The position numbers and the translations under genes are program-made. A model generated the notes under the pieces. The model was not told where the DNA came from, did no database searches, and saw only the letters and a list, made by a program, of their open reading frames with translations. A stretch of 64,000 bases of DNA, taken from the NCBI GenBank assembly GCA_963696545.1, contig CAVOKQ010000012.1, positions 248,001 through 312,000 on the forward strand, in the 5' to 3' direction. This document shows positions 16,019-29,206 of the stretch, one piece after another. Origin of the DNA: RPQJ01 sp963696545. GTDB taxonomy: Bacteria; Pseudomonadota; Gammaproteobacteria; Steroidobacterales; Steroidobacteraceae. Numbering within the stretch: position 1 is the first letter of the stretch; every line of letters begins with the position of its first letter.

Positions 16019-19000
16019 TTCCCGGCGACGGCGAGCCGGCGCACGGCCTGGAGCGCGACGGAGAGCGAGGCGAAGTCGGCGACGGACGGCTGGGCGCGGA
16101 TGTCGTCGACGATGCCACGCGCGTGCGCCGCCGCGGCCGCATGCTTCTCTGCCACGCCTCCACCGCGCGCGCCGGGTCGCGCTCGCGGGTCTCGCTCGAG
16201 CACGCGCTGCGTGAGGCCGCGATGCGCGTCGTAGAGCGCCTCGCGCAGGCTGTTGCGGGCGACGGCGTGCCAGTGTCCCTGGATGTCGAGTTCCTCGACG
16301 CGGGCACCTGAGCCAGTCGAGCCCGAACGCGGTGCCGACGTGCCGAAGTAGGTGCGGGCCGCCGGACGCCACGGACAGGCTGATGCGCGCCGGCCAGCTC
16401 GACGATGTCCGGTGCGCGCTCGCGAGCGGATTGCACGCCGCGATCTGTCGCGCGAGCGGTGCCGGGACGCCCGCCGCGGGCAGCTCGGCGGCGCGTGATC
16501 GTAGGCTTCCCGTTCGAGCCCGTGCAGCCATGCGGCTGCGATGCCGCAAGTTCGCGGATGCCGGGACGCAGACGCTCCACCTGCATCTCGATGCCGAGGA
16601 TCGCCGCGGTGACGCTGGATGAGCCAGAACGTCACTTGCCGGATCAGCACCACGGTATCGAGGACCATCGCGTACTGCACCGTCGCCGCGACTTGGTTGT
16701 CGAGCTGCTCGATCGATGCCCAGATCTCGCGGACGTCGAACACCTCGCGCGCGATCGAGTAGGCCCGGGCCACGGTAGCCGCGTCCGCCCCGGTGTCCTG
16801 CTGGGTGCGGCCACGAAGGTGGGCCCATGCGGTTCACGATGCTGTTCGTCGTGGCCGTCACGATGATCTCGCGCCGCAGGCGGTGCTCGCCGAGCGAGCG
16901 CGGCATAGCGCTCGCGCCAGCCGATCGGGGAAGTAGCGATCGAGTTCGCGGCCGAGGTAGGGATCCTCGGGCACGTCGGAGCGGATCAGCTGGCCGCTGA
17001 GTGCGATCTTCGCGTAGCGAGAGCAGCGATGGAGAGCTCGGGGCGCGTGAGCCCCTCGCCGGCGCGCGCGCGTTCCTCGATGTCCTCGGCGCTCGGCAGG
17101 AACTCGAGGGCCCGGTCGAGCACGTCCCTCGAGCTCGAGCGAGCGGATGAAGTGCGCATGCTCGCCGAGGCGCTCGGGGCGACCGCCTGCGAGCAGGCTG
17201 ATCGCCTGGCTCTGCAGGTAGTTGTCGCGCAGCACCAGCGCCCCGACCTCGTCGGTCATCTCGGCGAGCAGGCGGTTGCGCGCGCTGCCGGCGAGCTTCG
17301 CCTGCGCGCTCGCGCGACGTCGAGCAGGATCTTGATGTTCACCTCGTGGTCGGAGCAGTCGACGCCGCCCGAGTTGTCGACGAAGTCGGTGTTGATGCGC
17401 CCGCCCGAGCAGCGCGAACTCGATGCGGCCGAGCTGCGAGCAGGCCGAGATTGCCGCCCTCGCCGATCACCTTGCAGCGCAGCTCGCGCCCGTCCACGCG
17501 CACGCGTCGTTGGCGCGGTCGCCGACCGCGGAGTTCGCTTCCGCTCGAGGCCTTGACGTAGGTGCCGATGCCGCCGTTCCACAACAGGTCGACCGGCAGC
17601 CTGAGGATCGCGCGATCACCTCGCTGGGGCGTCGCTTGCGCGCGGCGTCGATCCCGAGCAGCGCGCGCGCCTGCGGGTGAGCGCGATCTCCTTCGGCGTC
17701 GCGCGGGAAGACGCCGCCGCCCTGCGAGATCAGCGCGCGCGTCGTAGTCGGCTCCAGGAGGAGCGGGGCAGGGCGAACAGCCGCTCGCGCTCGCGGAAGC
17801 TGCGCTCCGCGTCCGGGTCCGGGTCGAGGAAGATGTGCTGGTGGTTGAACGCCGCGACGCAGGCGGATGTGCCGCGACAACAGCATGCCGTTGCCGAACA
17901 CGTCGCCCGCCATGTCGCCGATGCCCGGCGACCGTGAAGTCCTGCGACTGGATGTCGACGCCCATCTCGCGGAAGTGGCGCTTCACGCACTCCCAGCGCG
18001 CCCTTGGCGGTGATGCCCATCTTCTTGTGGTCGTAGCCGGCCGAGCCGCCGGAGGCGAACGCGTCGCCGAGCCAGAAGCCGTACTCGGCCGACGAGCGCA
18101 TTGGCGATGTCGGAGAACGACGCCGTGCCCTTGTCCGCGGCCACGACCAGGTACGGATCGTCCGCGTCGTAGCGCACCTGACGCGCGGGCGGGCACGACC
18201 TCGTTGCCCTCGACGTTGTCGGTGAGGTCGAGCAGTGCCGCGAATGAACGTCTTGTAGCACTCGATGCCCTCGCGCTGGCATCGCTTCGCGATAGCCCGC
18301 AGGCAGACTGCTTCGGGAACGAAACCGCCCTTGGCGCCGACCGGCACGATCACCGTGTTCTTCACCTTCTGCGCCTTCATCAGCCCCAGCACCTCGGTGC
18401 GGAAGTCCTCGCGCCGGTCGGACCAGCGCAGGCCGCCGCGGGCGACCTTGCCCAGCGCAGGTGCACGCCCTCGACCCGCGGCGAGTAGACGCAGATCTCG
18501 AACATCGGCCGCGGCTTCGGCAGTTCCGGCAGGCTCTTCGGGTCGAGCTTCAGCGACAGGTAGGGTTTCGGCTGGCCCGACGCGTCCACCTGGTAGTGAT
18601 TCGTGCGCAGCGTGGCGCCGATCACGGCACGGAACGCGCGCAGGATGCGGTCGTCGTCGGGGCTGGTGACCTGCTCCAGTGCCTCGTCGATCTCCTTGCC
18701 GAGCGAGCGCAGCTGCGAGGCGCGGGTCGAGTCCTTCAGGCGCAGGATCGAAGCGCGCCTCGAAGGTCCACGCGAGACGGGCCGCGATGCCGGGATGCCG
18801 CGCAAGCACGGATTCCATGTAGCGCTGGCTGAAAGGCAGGCCGGTCTGCAGCAGGTAGCGGCAGAGCGCCCGGATGGATGACGGCCTGGCGCCAGCCGAG
18901 GCCGGCGGCGAGCACGAGTCGGTTGAAGCCGTCGCTTTCGGCCTGGCCGTTCCAGACCGCGAAGAACGCCTCCTCGAAGCGGGCGCCTGCCTGCTCCGGG

Positions 19001-20863
19001 TCGAGCTGGCGGCCGCCCGCATGGGTGACCTCCAGGTCCTGGATCCACAGCTCGTTGCCGGCGCCGATCCGATAAGGACGTTCGTTCAGGATCCGCAGAT
19101 CGAAGTTTTCCAGCATCGGCACGAGGTCCGACATTGCGATCGGTTCGCCGCGGCGGTACAGGCGCAGGTGCAGGGCCTTGCGCGCGCGATCGCCCGGACG
19201 CAGCTGCAGCCCGAGCGCCGGCGCCTCCTTGGGCAGCGCGATCAGTTCCTGGATGTCGAAAATTGACGTCGCGCGCCGTGACTTCCTCCTGGTAAGCGGT
19301 CGGGAATGCAGCGGCAAAGCCATCCGCGAGCTGCTCGGCCCGCTGCTCCGGGAAGTGCACCAGCAGCTGCTGACGCAGCCGGTCTTCCCACGTGCGCAGC
19401 GTCTCTGCGATGCGCCGCTCGATGCGCTCGATGTCCGTGGTCACCTCGCGCGCAGGGTCCGTGCGAACCAGCGTATACATGCGGGCCAGCGTCGATTCGG
19501 AGATCTGCACCTGCGACTCGAGTGCGTGACCGGCCAGTTCCTCGAGCAGGATCTGCTCGATGCGCTTGCGCGCGAGCGTGTTGTACCGGTCGCGCGGCAC
19601 GTACAGCTGGCAGGAGAAGAAGCGGTTGTAAGGGTCGCGCCGCACGAAGAGCCGCACGCGACGGCGCTCGTAGATGTTCACGATGCCGCGCGCGCTGCGC
19701 ACCAGCTCGGGCACGGTCGCCTGGAACAGCTCGTCGCGCGGGTAACCCTCGAGCACGTGGAACAGTGCCTTGCCGTCGTGACTGACGGGTGCCACGCCGA
19801 TCAGGTCAATCACGCGCTGCACTTTCTGGCGCAGCAGCGGGATGTCGCGCGGGCTGGCGCTGTAGGTCGCCGAAGTGAAAAGGCCGAGGAAGCGCCGCTC
19901 ACCGGTCACACGGCCCTGCGAATCGAAAATCTTCACGCCGATGTAGTCGAGATACGTGGCGCGGTGCACCGTCGACACCGAGTTGGCCTTGGTAACGATC
20001 AGTGGCGCGGCCTCACGGGCCATGCGCCGGATCTCGCCGCGCAGCTCCGATGGCCGCGGTTTTGGCCTTCCCTTGCCTGCGCTCAGCAGACCCATGCCGG
20101 ACCCCGGTACCGGCACGAGCCGGTCGGCGGAGGCACCGCGCACCAGCCGGTACTCGCGGTAGCCCATGAACGTGAAGTGATGGTCCGCGAGCCAGGCCAG
20201 GAAGGCACTGGCCTCGGCGCACTCGGTACGGCTTACGCCGGGCAGGCCTGCCGCGACGCTGCGCGACAGTTCGAGTGCCTTGTCGGACATGACCTTCCAG
20301 TCGCGCACGGCGAGCCGCACGTCGACGAGCACGGAAAGAATCCGCTTGCGGACGTCTTCGAGCGCCGCCGCATCCGTGGTGCGGTCGACCTCGATGTGCT
20401 GCCACGATTCCGTGCGTGCACCGGACAATGCATCGCCACTGCATTCTTTCAGGCGGCCGGCCCGATCGCGCACCACGTGCAGCACCGGGTGGACCATGAT
20501 GTGCAGTGCCAGGCCGCAGTCGTTCAGCACCATTGCGAGCGAATCGACCAGGAACGGCATGTCGTCGGTCACGACCTCGACGACCGTGTGCGTCGAGGTC
20601 CACCCGTTCTCGCGCTCCGTGGGATTGAAAACGCGGACCAGCGGCTGTCCCGGGCGACGGACCGAGCCGAATCGCAGCTGATCGGTCGCAGCACAAGCCA
20701 GTGCCGCCGGCGTACGGTCGCGCAGGTCGTCCTCATCCACGCCGCGGTAGTACGATTTCACGAACTCCGCAGGCGACACCGGGGAGCGGGACTTCAACGA
20801 GCGTGTGTGCGCCGCGATCGATTCGATCAGGTGCTTGCGTGCGGCCGGGATGGTTCCTGCCAT
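16015..20863 (-). CDS. gdhB: NAD-specific glutamate dehydrogenase, large (about 180 kDa) type; second half frameshifted
   Basis: About 1,615 codons, the size of the large NAD-GDH that deaminates glutamate to 2-oxoglutarate. The N-terminal regulatory part is clean for some 600 residues: AEFVKSYYRGVDEDDLRDR, the ACT-like NGWTSTHTVVEVVTDDMPFLVDS, FMGYREY and DPYNRFFSCQLYVPRDRYN. The catalytic part is recognised by KVARGGLRWSDRREDFRTEV, NTVIVPVGAKGGF and the later SGGSAGYDHKKMGITAKGA. From about 18900 down to 16100 the frame changes every 50-250 bases, with a dozen or more single-base indels. Flanking genes are cotranscribed on the minus strand. The enzyme feeds amino-acid carbon into the citric acid cycle. 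Confidence 0.93.
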
Positions 20864-20960
20864 TTGTAGTTGTCCTCAGGTCCTGGTGGCCCCGTTTGAC
20901 GGGATTATAGGTCAGCGCTCGGCACGAATCGGGCTACGTCCTGGATGCCGCGCCGCAACA

Positions 20961-21440
20961 TCATTTCCTGCGCGTGCGTGTGTCTTCCGCAAGCGCCTGC
21001 GCACGCGCCGTCAGCTTGCCGAGCACCGCGTCGAGTCCTTCGATCTCCGCGTGCTCCAGGCCTTGCAGCAGCGAGTGCTCGTAGCGCAGCGCGACCGGTG
21101 CGATCTCGCGGTACACGGACTCCCCGGCGGCGGACAGCCGCAGGATAGAGCGCCGCCGGTCATCCGCGGCGATCGAGCGGCGGATGCGCCCGGCACGCAG
21201 CAGGCGCGTGACCGCGCGACTGACGGCCACGGCGTCCATGCGCGTGTGGGCGGCAACCTCGGCGGCGGACAGTCCCGGAAACCGGGCGAGCACCGCGATG
21301 ACGCGCCATTCTGGGATCGTGAGCCTGAAGCGCTGTTCGTAGACGCTCGCGATCGCGCCGCTCACCAGGTTCGTGAGCACCGAGAGCCGGTAGGGCAGGA
21401 AGCGCTCGAGATCGATGCGATTCTTCGGGATGCGTTTCAC
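20961..21440 (-). CDS. MarR-family transcriptional regulator
   Basis: A 159-residue winged-helix protein. The pattern LTIPEWRVIAVLARFPGLSAAEVA, then MDAVAVSRAVTRLLRAGRI (recognition helix) and a wing with DDRRRSILRLSAAGE is typical of MarR regulators. The GTG at 21440 (VKRIPKNRIDLERFLPYRL) is the likely start; the frame is open further upstream but without homology. Ligand and targets cannot be told; neighbours are the NAD-GDH gene (divergent role, same strand) and zapE. Confidence 0.88.
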   Translation of the reverse strand: MKRIPKNRIDLERFLPYRLSVLTNLVSGAIASVYEQRFRLTIPEWRVIAVLARFPGLSAAEVAAHTRMDAVAVSRAVTRLLRAGRIRRSIAADDRRRSILRLSAAGESVYREIAPVALRYEHSLLQGLEHAEIEGLDAVLGKLTARAQALAEDTRTRRK

Positions 21441-21510
21441 GCCGCGGCCATGGCAGGCAGGATGGTTGCGAGTGTAACGATCCCGCCCGTCCCTGCGCCA
21501 GCTACGGAAA

Positions 21511-22617
21511 CTACGGGCGGTGCGGCCGCGCGAGGTACTCGTGCGACTGCATCTCGGTGAGGCGGCTGCGGGTGCGTTCGAACTCGAAGCGCAGTCGCTC
21601 GCCCTGGTAAAGCGCGTCCGGCGTGGCCGCGGCCGCGACGACGAGCTTGACGTTGCGGTCGTAGAACTCGTCCACCAGCGTGACGAAGCGGCGTGCCGCG
21701 TTGTCGCGAGCCGCGTCGAACACCGGCACGCCGGAGACGAACACGGTGTGGAAGTCGCGCGCGATCTCGATGTAGTCCGCAGCTCCCCGGGGCCCGTCGC
21801 AGATCGCACGGAAGTCGAACCAGACTACATCGGGTCCCAGCCTGCGAACATTGATGTCGCGGCCCTCGATCTCGATCGAGCCCCCTTCCTCGCCGGGCGT
21901 GCCCGCGATCGCCGCGAACCTGTCGTGCAGGGCTGGTGCCACTGTAGCTTCGTCGCCGCACAGGTACAGCGGCGCTTTCTCGAGTTCGCGCAGCCGGTAA
22001 TCCGTGCCTGCATCGACATTCACGACTTCGCAGTGCGCCTCGAGCAGTGCGATGGCCGGCAGGAAGCGGCTGCGCTGCAGGCCATCGCGGTACAGGCCCG
22101 AGGGCGGTACGTTCGACGTGAATACCAGCGCGACGCCCTCGTCGACGAGTCCCGAGAAAAGCCCGGACAGGATCATCGCGTCGGCGATGTCGCTGACGAA
22201 GAGTTCATCGAGGCACAGTGCGCGTGCGTCGCGTGCAATGTCGGCCGCCACCCGCGGCAGTGGATCCTCGACGTGGCGCATCGCTCGCAGGCGGGCATGC
22301 ACGTCCTTCATGAACCGGTGGAAATGCTCGCGTCGCGAGGGCACGAGGAGTCCGGAGTGGAACAGGTCCATCAGGAACGTCTTGCCGCGCCCGACGCCAC
22401 CCCACAGGTAGACGCCGCGGCTGTCCGCAACGGCTGCAGGCGCTGGGCGTCCGAGCAGCCGGCCAAGCAGGCTGCGCGTTTCACCCTTGCCTGTCTCGAG
22501 GCGGCTGCGCAGGTCGTCGAGCCGCGCTACCGCGTGTTCCTGCGAAGGATCGGCTAGGTAGCCGTGCTGGCGCAGGGACTCCCGGTAAGCCAGCCTGAGG
22601 TCGCGCGCGGCGGTCAT
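21511..22617 (-). CDS. zapE: Cell division protein ZapE (AFG1-like ATPase)
   Basis: A 368-residue P-loop ATPase of the AFG1/ZapE family, which acts at the Z-ring under stress. Walker A GGVGRGKT lies at residues 73-80, Walker B is LCLDELFVSD, and the sensor segment VALVFTSNVPPSGLYRDGLQR follows. The family signature FVSGVPVFDAARDNAARRFVTLVDEFYDR is complete near the C-terminus. The frame is intact. It lies downstream of an acetoacetyl-CoA synthetase gene on the same strand with 16 bases between them. Confidence 0.93.
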   Translation of the reverse strand: MTAARDLRLAYRESLRQHGYLADPSQEHAVARLDDLRSRLETGKGETRSLLGRLLGRPAPAAVADSRGVYLWGGVGRGKTFLMDLFHSGLLVPSRREHFHRFMKDVHARLRAMRHVEDPLPRVAADIARDARALCLDELFVSDIADAMILSGLFSGLVDEGVALVFTSNVPPSGLYRDGLQRSRFLPAIALLEAHCEVVNVDAGTDYRLRELEKAPLYLCGDEATVAPALHDRFAAIAGTPGEEGGSIEIEGRDINVRRLGPDVVWFDFRAICDGPRGAADYIEIARDFHTVFVSGVPVFDAARDNAARRFVTLVDEFYDRNVKLVVAAAATPDALYQGERLRFEFERTRSRLTEMQSHEYLARPHRP

Positions 22618-22633
22618 CCGGCGTGCCGCGCGG

Positions 22634-24586
<1,953 letters not shown>

Positions 24587-24598
24587 GACGCCACCGCG

Positions 24599-26221
24599 TC
24601 ACATGCTCTGGTAGTTCGGTCCCGAACCGCCCTCCGGCGTCACCCACGTGATGATCTCGTACGGGTCCTTGATGTCGCAGGCCTTGCAGTGGACGCAGTT
24701 CGACGCGTTGATCTGCAGTCGCCGTCCGCCCGCGCCGTCTTCCACCATCTCGTACACGTGCGCCGGGCAGAAGAGCTGGCAGGGATTGCCGTACTCCTGC
24801 GCGCAGCGCGTCGCGCAGATAGACAGGTCCGCAACCTTGAGGTGCGCGGGCTGCGCTTCCTCGTGGGTATTGCCCGCGAAGAACACCGCGCTCACGCGGT
24901 CGCGCGGCTTCAGTTGCCGCTCGATCCATCCGCGGTCCGGCGACACGTACTGGTCGAGGCGCTTCAGCGCGCTGTGGTCCGCGTGGTGCTGCAGCGTCCA
25001 GGGGGAATGCCCGGCGGTGACCGTCTCGAGCGCGCCGTTCGCCATGCCGGCCCACATGCCGTGGCGGAAGCCCGGGCGGATGTTGCGGACCTTGTAGAGC
25101 TCGACGCCGCCGGCCGAGGTGCGCCAGCGCTGGTCGAAGCCCGTCGTGCCGCCACGCTCGACCAGGTGTTCAGCCGCCATCGCGCCCGAGCGGATAGCCT
25201 GGTGCACGCCCTTGATCTTCGGCACGTTCAACGTGCCTCCGGCGTCGCCGACCAGCAGTGCGCCCGGCATCTCGAGCGTGGGCATCGACTGCCACCCGCC
25301 TTCCACGATCGTGCGCGCGCCGTAGGCGAGCAGTTCGCCGCCCTCGAGCAGCTTGAGCATCGTCGGGTGGTTCTTGAACTGCTGGAACGCCTCGAACGGC
25401 TGGAAGCGCGGATCCTCGTAATCGAGGCCGACGACGAAGCCCACGTAAACGCGGTTCTGGTCGAGGTGATACAGGAAGCTGCCGCCATAGGTCGCGGTGT
25501 CCATCGGCCAGCCGACGGTGTGCTGGATCAGCCCGGGCTCGACGCGGCCTTCGGGCAGTTGCCACAGTTCCTTGAAGCCGAGGCCGTACGTCTGCGGCGA
25601 CTTGCCGGCATCCAGCCGGAAGCGCTTGATCAGCACCTTCGACACGCTGCCGCGGCAGCCCTCGGCAAGGATCGTCGTCTTGGCTCTGATCTCGGGTCCC
25701 GGTGCGAAATTGGGTCCCGGCTCGCCGTCCTTCTCGACACCCATGTCGCCGATGCGAACGCCGACGACGGAGCCGTTGTCGTCGAACAGCGGGGCGGCCG
25801 CCGCGAAGCCAGCGAACACGTCGCAGCCCAGGGCCTCGGCCTTGGTACCGAGGTAGGCGGCGAGGTTGCTGAGCGAAATGATGAAGTTGCCGTGGTTGTT
25901 CATCTGCGGCGGCGTGGGCAGCCTGAAGCGCTTCGTCTGCGTCATGAAGCTGAATTCGTCGCGACCCGCGGGAACGTGGATTCCCTTGAACTCATTGCGC
26001 CATTCGGGAAGGAACTGGTCGAGCGGTCCCGGTTCGAACACCGCGCCGGACATCATGTGCGCGCCGACGCTCGCGCCCTTCTCGAGGACGCATACGTTCA
26101 GGTCGGGCTTCAGCTGTTTCAGCCGGATCGCGCAGGCGAGGCCGGCCGGGCCCGCGCCGACGATCACGACGTCGTATTCCATCTGGTCCCGCTCGATCCC
26201 GGTATCGATAGCGTCGCTCAC
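24599..26221 (-). CDS. Electron-transfer flavoprotein:ubiquinone oxidoreductase
   Basis: A 540-residue membrane-associated flavoprotein that passes electrons from acyl-CoA dehydrogenases, via ETF, into the ubiquinone pool. The FAD site IVGAGPAGLACAIRL is at residues 20-34, with GDAGGTLNVPKIKG as the second FAD contact. The 4Fe-4S domain closes the protein, with Cys in CATRCAQEYGNPCQLFC and NCVHCKACDIKDP. The frame is intact. Placed in an operon with thiolase, SDR and acetoacetyl-CoA synthetase, it links this acyl-CoA block to respiration. No etfAB genes are in the window. Confidence 0.95.
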   Translation of the reverse strand: MSDAIDTGIERDQMEYDVVIVGAGPAGLACAIRLKQLKPDLNVCVLEKGASVGAHMMSGAVFEPGPLDQFLPEWRNEFKGIHVPAGRDEFSFMTQTKRFRLPTPPQMNNHGNFIISLSNLAAYLGTKAEALGCDVFAGFAAAAPLFDDNGSVVGVRIGDMGVEKDGEPGPNFAPGPEIRAKTTILAEGCRGSVSKVLIKRFRLDAGKSPQTYGLGFKELWQLPEGRVEPGLIQHTVGWPMDTATYGGSFLYHLDQNRVYVGFVVGLDYEDPRFQPFEAFQQFKNHPTMLKLLEGGELLAYGARTIVEGGWQSMPTLEMPGALLVGDAGGTLNVPKIKGVHQAIRSGAMAAEHLVERGGTTGFDQRWRTSAGGVELYKVRNIRPGFRHGMWAGMANGALETVTAGHSPWTLQHHADHSALKRLDQYVSPDRGWIERQLKPRDRVSAVFFAGNTHEEAQPAHLKVADLSICATRCAQEYGNPCQLFCPAHVYEMVEDGAGGRRLQINASNCVHCKACDIKDPYEIITWVTPEGGSGPNYQSM

Positions 26222-26349
26222 GTGAATCTCCCGACATTTGATGCAGGCAAGGGCCGACCGGAGGCCTGCAAGGCCCCGGTCGCGACCAACGCCCGACTTT
26301 AACCGTCAGTCGCGGCCGGGCGCCATCCGTATGGACCCGCCGCCTGGCT

Positions 26350-27110
26350 TCAGAGCCTGAGCCCGCCGTCGATGTCGACGGCGCGCCCGGTAAAGAAGTC
26401 GTTCTCGACGATGAAAACGGCAGCGTGCGCAACCTCTTCGGGCAGGCCGAGGCGCTTCAGCGGCACCGGAGCCGTGACCTTGTCCAGCATTTCCGGCGGC
26501 ATGCCGGCCAGCAGGTCGGTCCGGGTGAACCCCGGTGCGATGGACGCGGCGCGGATCCCGTAGCGCGCAAGCTCCTTCGCCCACACGACGGCCATGGCGG
26601 TGACGCCGGCCTTGGCGGCCGAGTAGTTCGTCTGCCCGGCGTTGCCGCACTTCGAGATGCTGGAGATGTTGATGATTACGCCGCCGTGCCCGAGACGGAT
26701 CATCCTCTCCGCGGCCTCGCGGCCGCAGAGGAACACGCCGGTCAGGTTCACGTCGATCACGGCCTGCCACTGCTCGAGGCCCATCTTGCCAGTGACGACT
26801 CCGTCCTTCGCCTTGACGAGCAGCCCGTCCTTGATGATCCCGGCATTGTTGACCAGCACGTCGAGACGTCCGAGATCGGCGACGACACCGTCGAGCGCGG
26901 CAACGACCTGGTCTTCGCGTGCCACATTGGCCGCGTAAGTGCGGACCTGCGCACCGGTCGCGGCAAACTCGGAACGGGCTGCTTCCAGGTCGGCGGGGTC
27001 ATGTCGATGAGTGCGACGCGTGCGCCGCGCTCGACGAAAGCCGCGGCGATGGCCTTGCCGATGCCGCGCGCGCCGCCGGTGACGGCAACGACCTTGTCCT
27101 TGATTTGCAT
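26350..27110 (-). CDS. Short-chain dehydrogenase, FabG / acetoacetyl-CoA reductase type, frameshifted
   Basis: A 250-residue Rossmann-fold oxidoreductase. The cofactor motif VTGGARGIGKAIA is at residues 10-22, NNAG follows, and the catalytic set Ser (INISSISKCGNAGQTNYSAAKAG) with YxxxK is present. The closing GLPEEVAHAAVFIVEND...GRAVDIDGGLRL is typical. A single-base indel near 26997 (in a run of C bases) garbles the segment after DMTP. Between a thiolase and ETF-QO, oxidation of 3-hydroxyacyl-CoA or 3-hydroxybutyryl-CoA is the likely role, but FabG-like fatty acid synthesis cannot be excluded. Confidence 0.9.
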
Positions 27111-27139
27111 GCGGGAATCCTGGTGAGCGTGGAACGGGG

Positions 27140-28320
27140 TCAGTCGACGAGTTCGATGGCGATCGCGGTCGCTTCACCGCCGCCGATGCACTGCGATGCC
27201 ACGCCGCGCTTCAGTCCGCGCTTCCTGAGCGTGTGCAGCAGCGTCGTCACGATGCGCGCTCCGGTAGCGCCGATCGGGTGTCCGAGGGCGCAGGCGCCGC
27301 CATTGACGTTGACACGCGCGTGGTCGAGGCCGAGGTCCTGATCGCCGCCATCGTCACGCAGGCGAAAGCCTCGTTGATCTCGAAAAGTTCGACGTCGGCG
27401 ACTTTCCAGCCGGCAAGTTCGATGGCCTTGCGGATCGCCGGCGCAGGTGCGGTGGTGAACCACTCGGGAGCTTGCGCGTGGCTCGCGTACGCGGCGATTC
27501 GCGCAAGCGGCTTCAATCCGTGCTTTGCGGCAAAGACCGCGCTCGTGACCACCACCGCGGCGGCGCCATCCGAGATCGAGGACGACGATGCTGCCGTCAC
27601 CGTGCCGTTCTTGCCGAACGCGGGCTTCAGCGTGGGGATCTTGTCGATGTCGAGCGCGAACGGCGTTTCGTCCTGTGCGACCGTCGTCTCGCCCTTGCGA
27701 GTCTTCACCACGGCGGGCGCGATCTCGGCAACGAAGTCGCCTTCGAGCGAAGCGCGCTGCGCCCGTCGCACGGACTCGGCGGCGAACGCATCCTGGTCGG
27801 CGCGCGAGAAGCCGTACGTCTGCGCGGTCGCGTCAGCGAAGCAGCCCATCGCCTGGCCGTCCCACGGGCTCTGCAGGCCGTCGTAGAACATGTGGTCGAT
27901 GATTTCGCCGTGGCCCATCCGGTAACCTGAGCGGGCCTTCGGCAGCAGGTACGGCGCGTTCGTCATCGACTCGAGGCCGCCGGCGAGGATCGCCGCAGCG
28001 TGTCCCGCCAGGATCTGGTCGCCGCCCGCCATGATGGCGCGCATGCCGGAACCGCACATCTTGTTGACCGTGGTTGCCGGGACACTTGCGGCGATGCCTG
28101 CGCCGATCGCGGCCTGCCGGGCGGGGGCCTGCCCCTGGCCGGCGGGCAGCACGCAACCGAAGATGACTTCATCCAGTTGCTCCGAGGAGAGCCCTGAGTC
28201 CGCGAGGGCTGCGCGCGCGGCAACTGCTCCGAGTTGCGGGGCGGTCAGCGCGGCGAGCGCACCCTGGAAGGCGCCGATGGGCGTGCGGCGAGCGGCCACG
28301 ATCACGAGCTGCGCAGTCAT
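27140..28320 (-). CDS. Acetyl-CoA acetyltransferase (thiolase), frameshifted
   Basis: About 392 codons. The nucleophile is in NKMCGSGMRA, and the acyl-CoA loop NAPYLLPKARSGYRMGH is the one seen in biosynthetic acetoacetyl-CoA thiolases (PhaA/AtoB). NEAFA, GACALGHPIGATGAR (catalytic His) and QCIGGGEATA (second Cys) close the site. An indel near 27345-27355 shifts the frame after INEAFACVTMAAI. With the SDR and acetoacetyl-CoA synthetase downstream it suggests acetoacetate/3-hydroxybutyrate use or late steps of branched-chain acyl-CoA breakdown. Confidence 0.92.
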
Positions 28321-28408
28321 GGAAAGCCTCTCAACTTGGTCCTGGTGTGCGTCCGACCCGGGCGGGTCGCCGGTCACTGCAGAGCCGCGGCCTTACCGGG
28401 CCGATCGA

Positions 28409-28437
28409 GTGTAAGCCGAGCCGTTTTTGCAGCGCAA
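28409..28437 (-). promoter_or_regulatory. Candidate promoter of the thiolase-SDR-ETF-QO-AacS operon
   Basis: On the minus strand, TTGCGC (28437-28432) and TTACAC (28414-28409) are 17 bases apart, a fair sigma-70 arrangement upstream of the thiolase ATG at 28320. It lies just after the TetR gene end. Confidence 0.4.
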
Positions 28438-28445
28438 GATGACCC

Positions 28446-29132
28446 TTAACCGCGCGTCGCTGGCTGACGGGCAGGGCGGGGCAGCAGCCCGTTCTCGAAG
28501 AACGATGCGAATGCGTCCGCGACCTGCGTAGCATTCATCGGCTGGTTCTCCCGGTACCAGTGTGCGATCCAGTTGAGCGCGCCGGCCATTGCGAACGCGG
28601 CGAGCTTCGGGTCACAAGGGCCGATCGAACCGTCCTGCGCGCCTTCCCGCAGCAGCCGGCGGATGACCTGGTCGATCTCAGACTTGAGCGCATTGATCCT
28701 GCGGCCGAGTTCGGGCCCGAGGTCGTGTTCATGCGCGCGCACCATGCACCAGCCGTACTCGGAGGCCATTGCGCCGGCATAGCCACGGATCACGTCGTTC
28801 AGCCGCTCGCGCGCCGGGCGGCCGCCGCGATCCGCCTCGACCGTCGACTCGCGAATGCGCTGCAACCCGGCGTGAAAGCATTCGTAGAGCAACTGCTCCT
28901 TGTTGGCGACGTAGTAGTAGACGGTGGGCTTGGTGACGCCGAGCGCGGCCGCGATGTCGTCGAGCGACGTGTTGTGATAGCCGCGTGCGTTGAATTCACG
29001 GGCCGCCGCCCGTACGACGGCTTCGCGCTTGACGTCGTGATCGCGGGGCCGGCGATGCCGCACTGCCCACGGGGACCCGTCGCCGGAGCGGGGGGAGCGT
29101 GCCGGCAGTGGCCGTTTTCGTTGCCCGGTCAT
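28446..29132 (-). CDS. TetR-family transcriptional regulator
   Basis: A 228-residue repressor with a basic N-terminal tail of about 35 residues, then the TetR helix-turn-helix (REFNARGYHNTSLDDIAAALG, then VTKPTVYYYVANKEQLLYECF). The ligand domain ends WIAHWYRENQPMNATQVADAFASFF, a pattern seen in regulators of acyl-CoA genes. It stands between the thiolase operon and the divergent icmF, and two palindromes lie in the intergenic region. Control of both flanking units in response to an acyl-CoA is the likely role, by inference. Confidence 0.88.
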   Translation of the reverse strand: MTGQRKRPLPARSPRSGDGSPWAVRHRRPRDHDVKREAVVRAAAREFNARGYHNTSLDDIAAALGVTKPTVYYYVANKEQLLYECFHAGLQRIRESTVEADRGGRPARERLNDVIRGYAGAMASEYGWCMVRAHEHDLGPELGRRINALKSEIDQVIRRLLREGAQDGSIGPCDPKLAAFAMAGALNWIAHWYRENQPMNATQVADAFASFFENGLLPRPARQPATRG

Positions 29133-29176
29133 CTTGAGTCTCCGCGGATCGCGTCGGCCGGCCGACGGTCGGGGAA

Positions 29177-29206
29177 TTGACCGTCAGCGTCGGCTGAATC
29201 ATACTG
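29177..29206 (+). promoter_or_regulatory. Candidate icmF promoter
   Basis: TTGACC (29177-29182) and CATACT (29200-29205) are separated by 17 bases. The -10 box overlaps the palindrome ATACTGCCCAGTAT, which would let a bound repressor block it. On the other strand TATACT (29215-29210) could serve as -10 for the TetR gene. Confidence 0.5.

Noticed and set aside
19178..20869. A 563-codon open frame opposite the clean half of the NAD-GDH gene
   Set aside because: Composition is that of reverse-complement coding DNA, and NAD-GDH on the other strand is certain.
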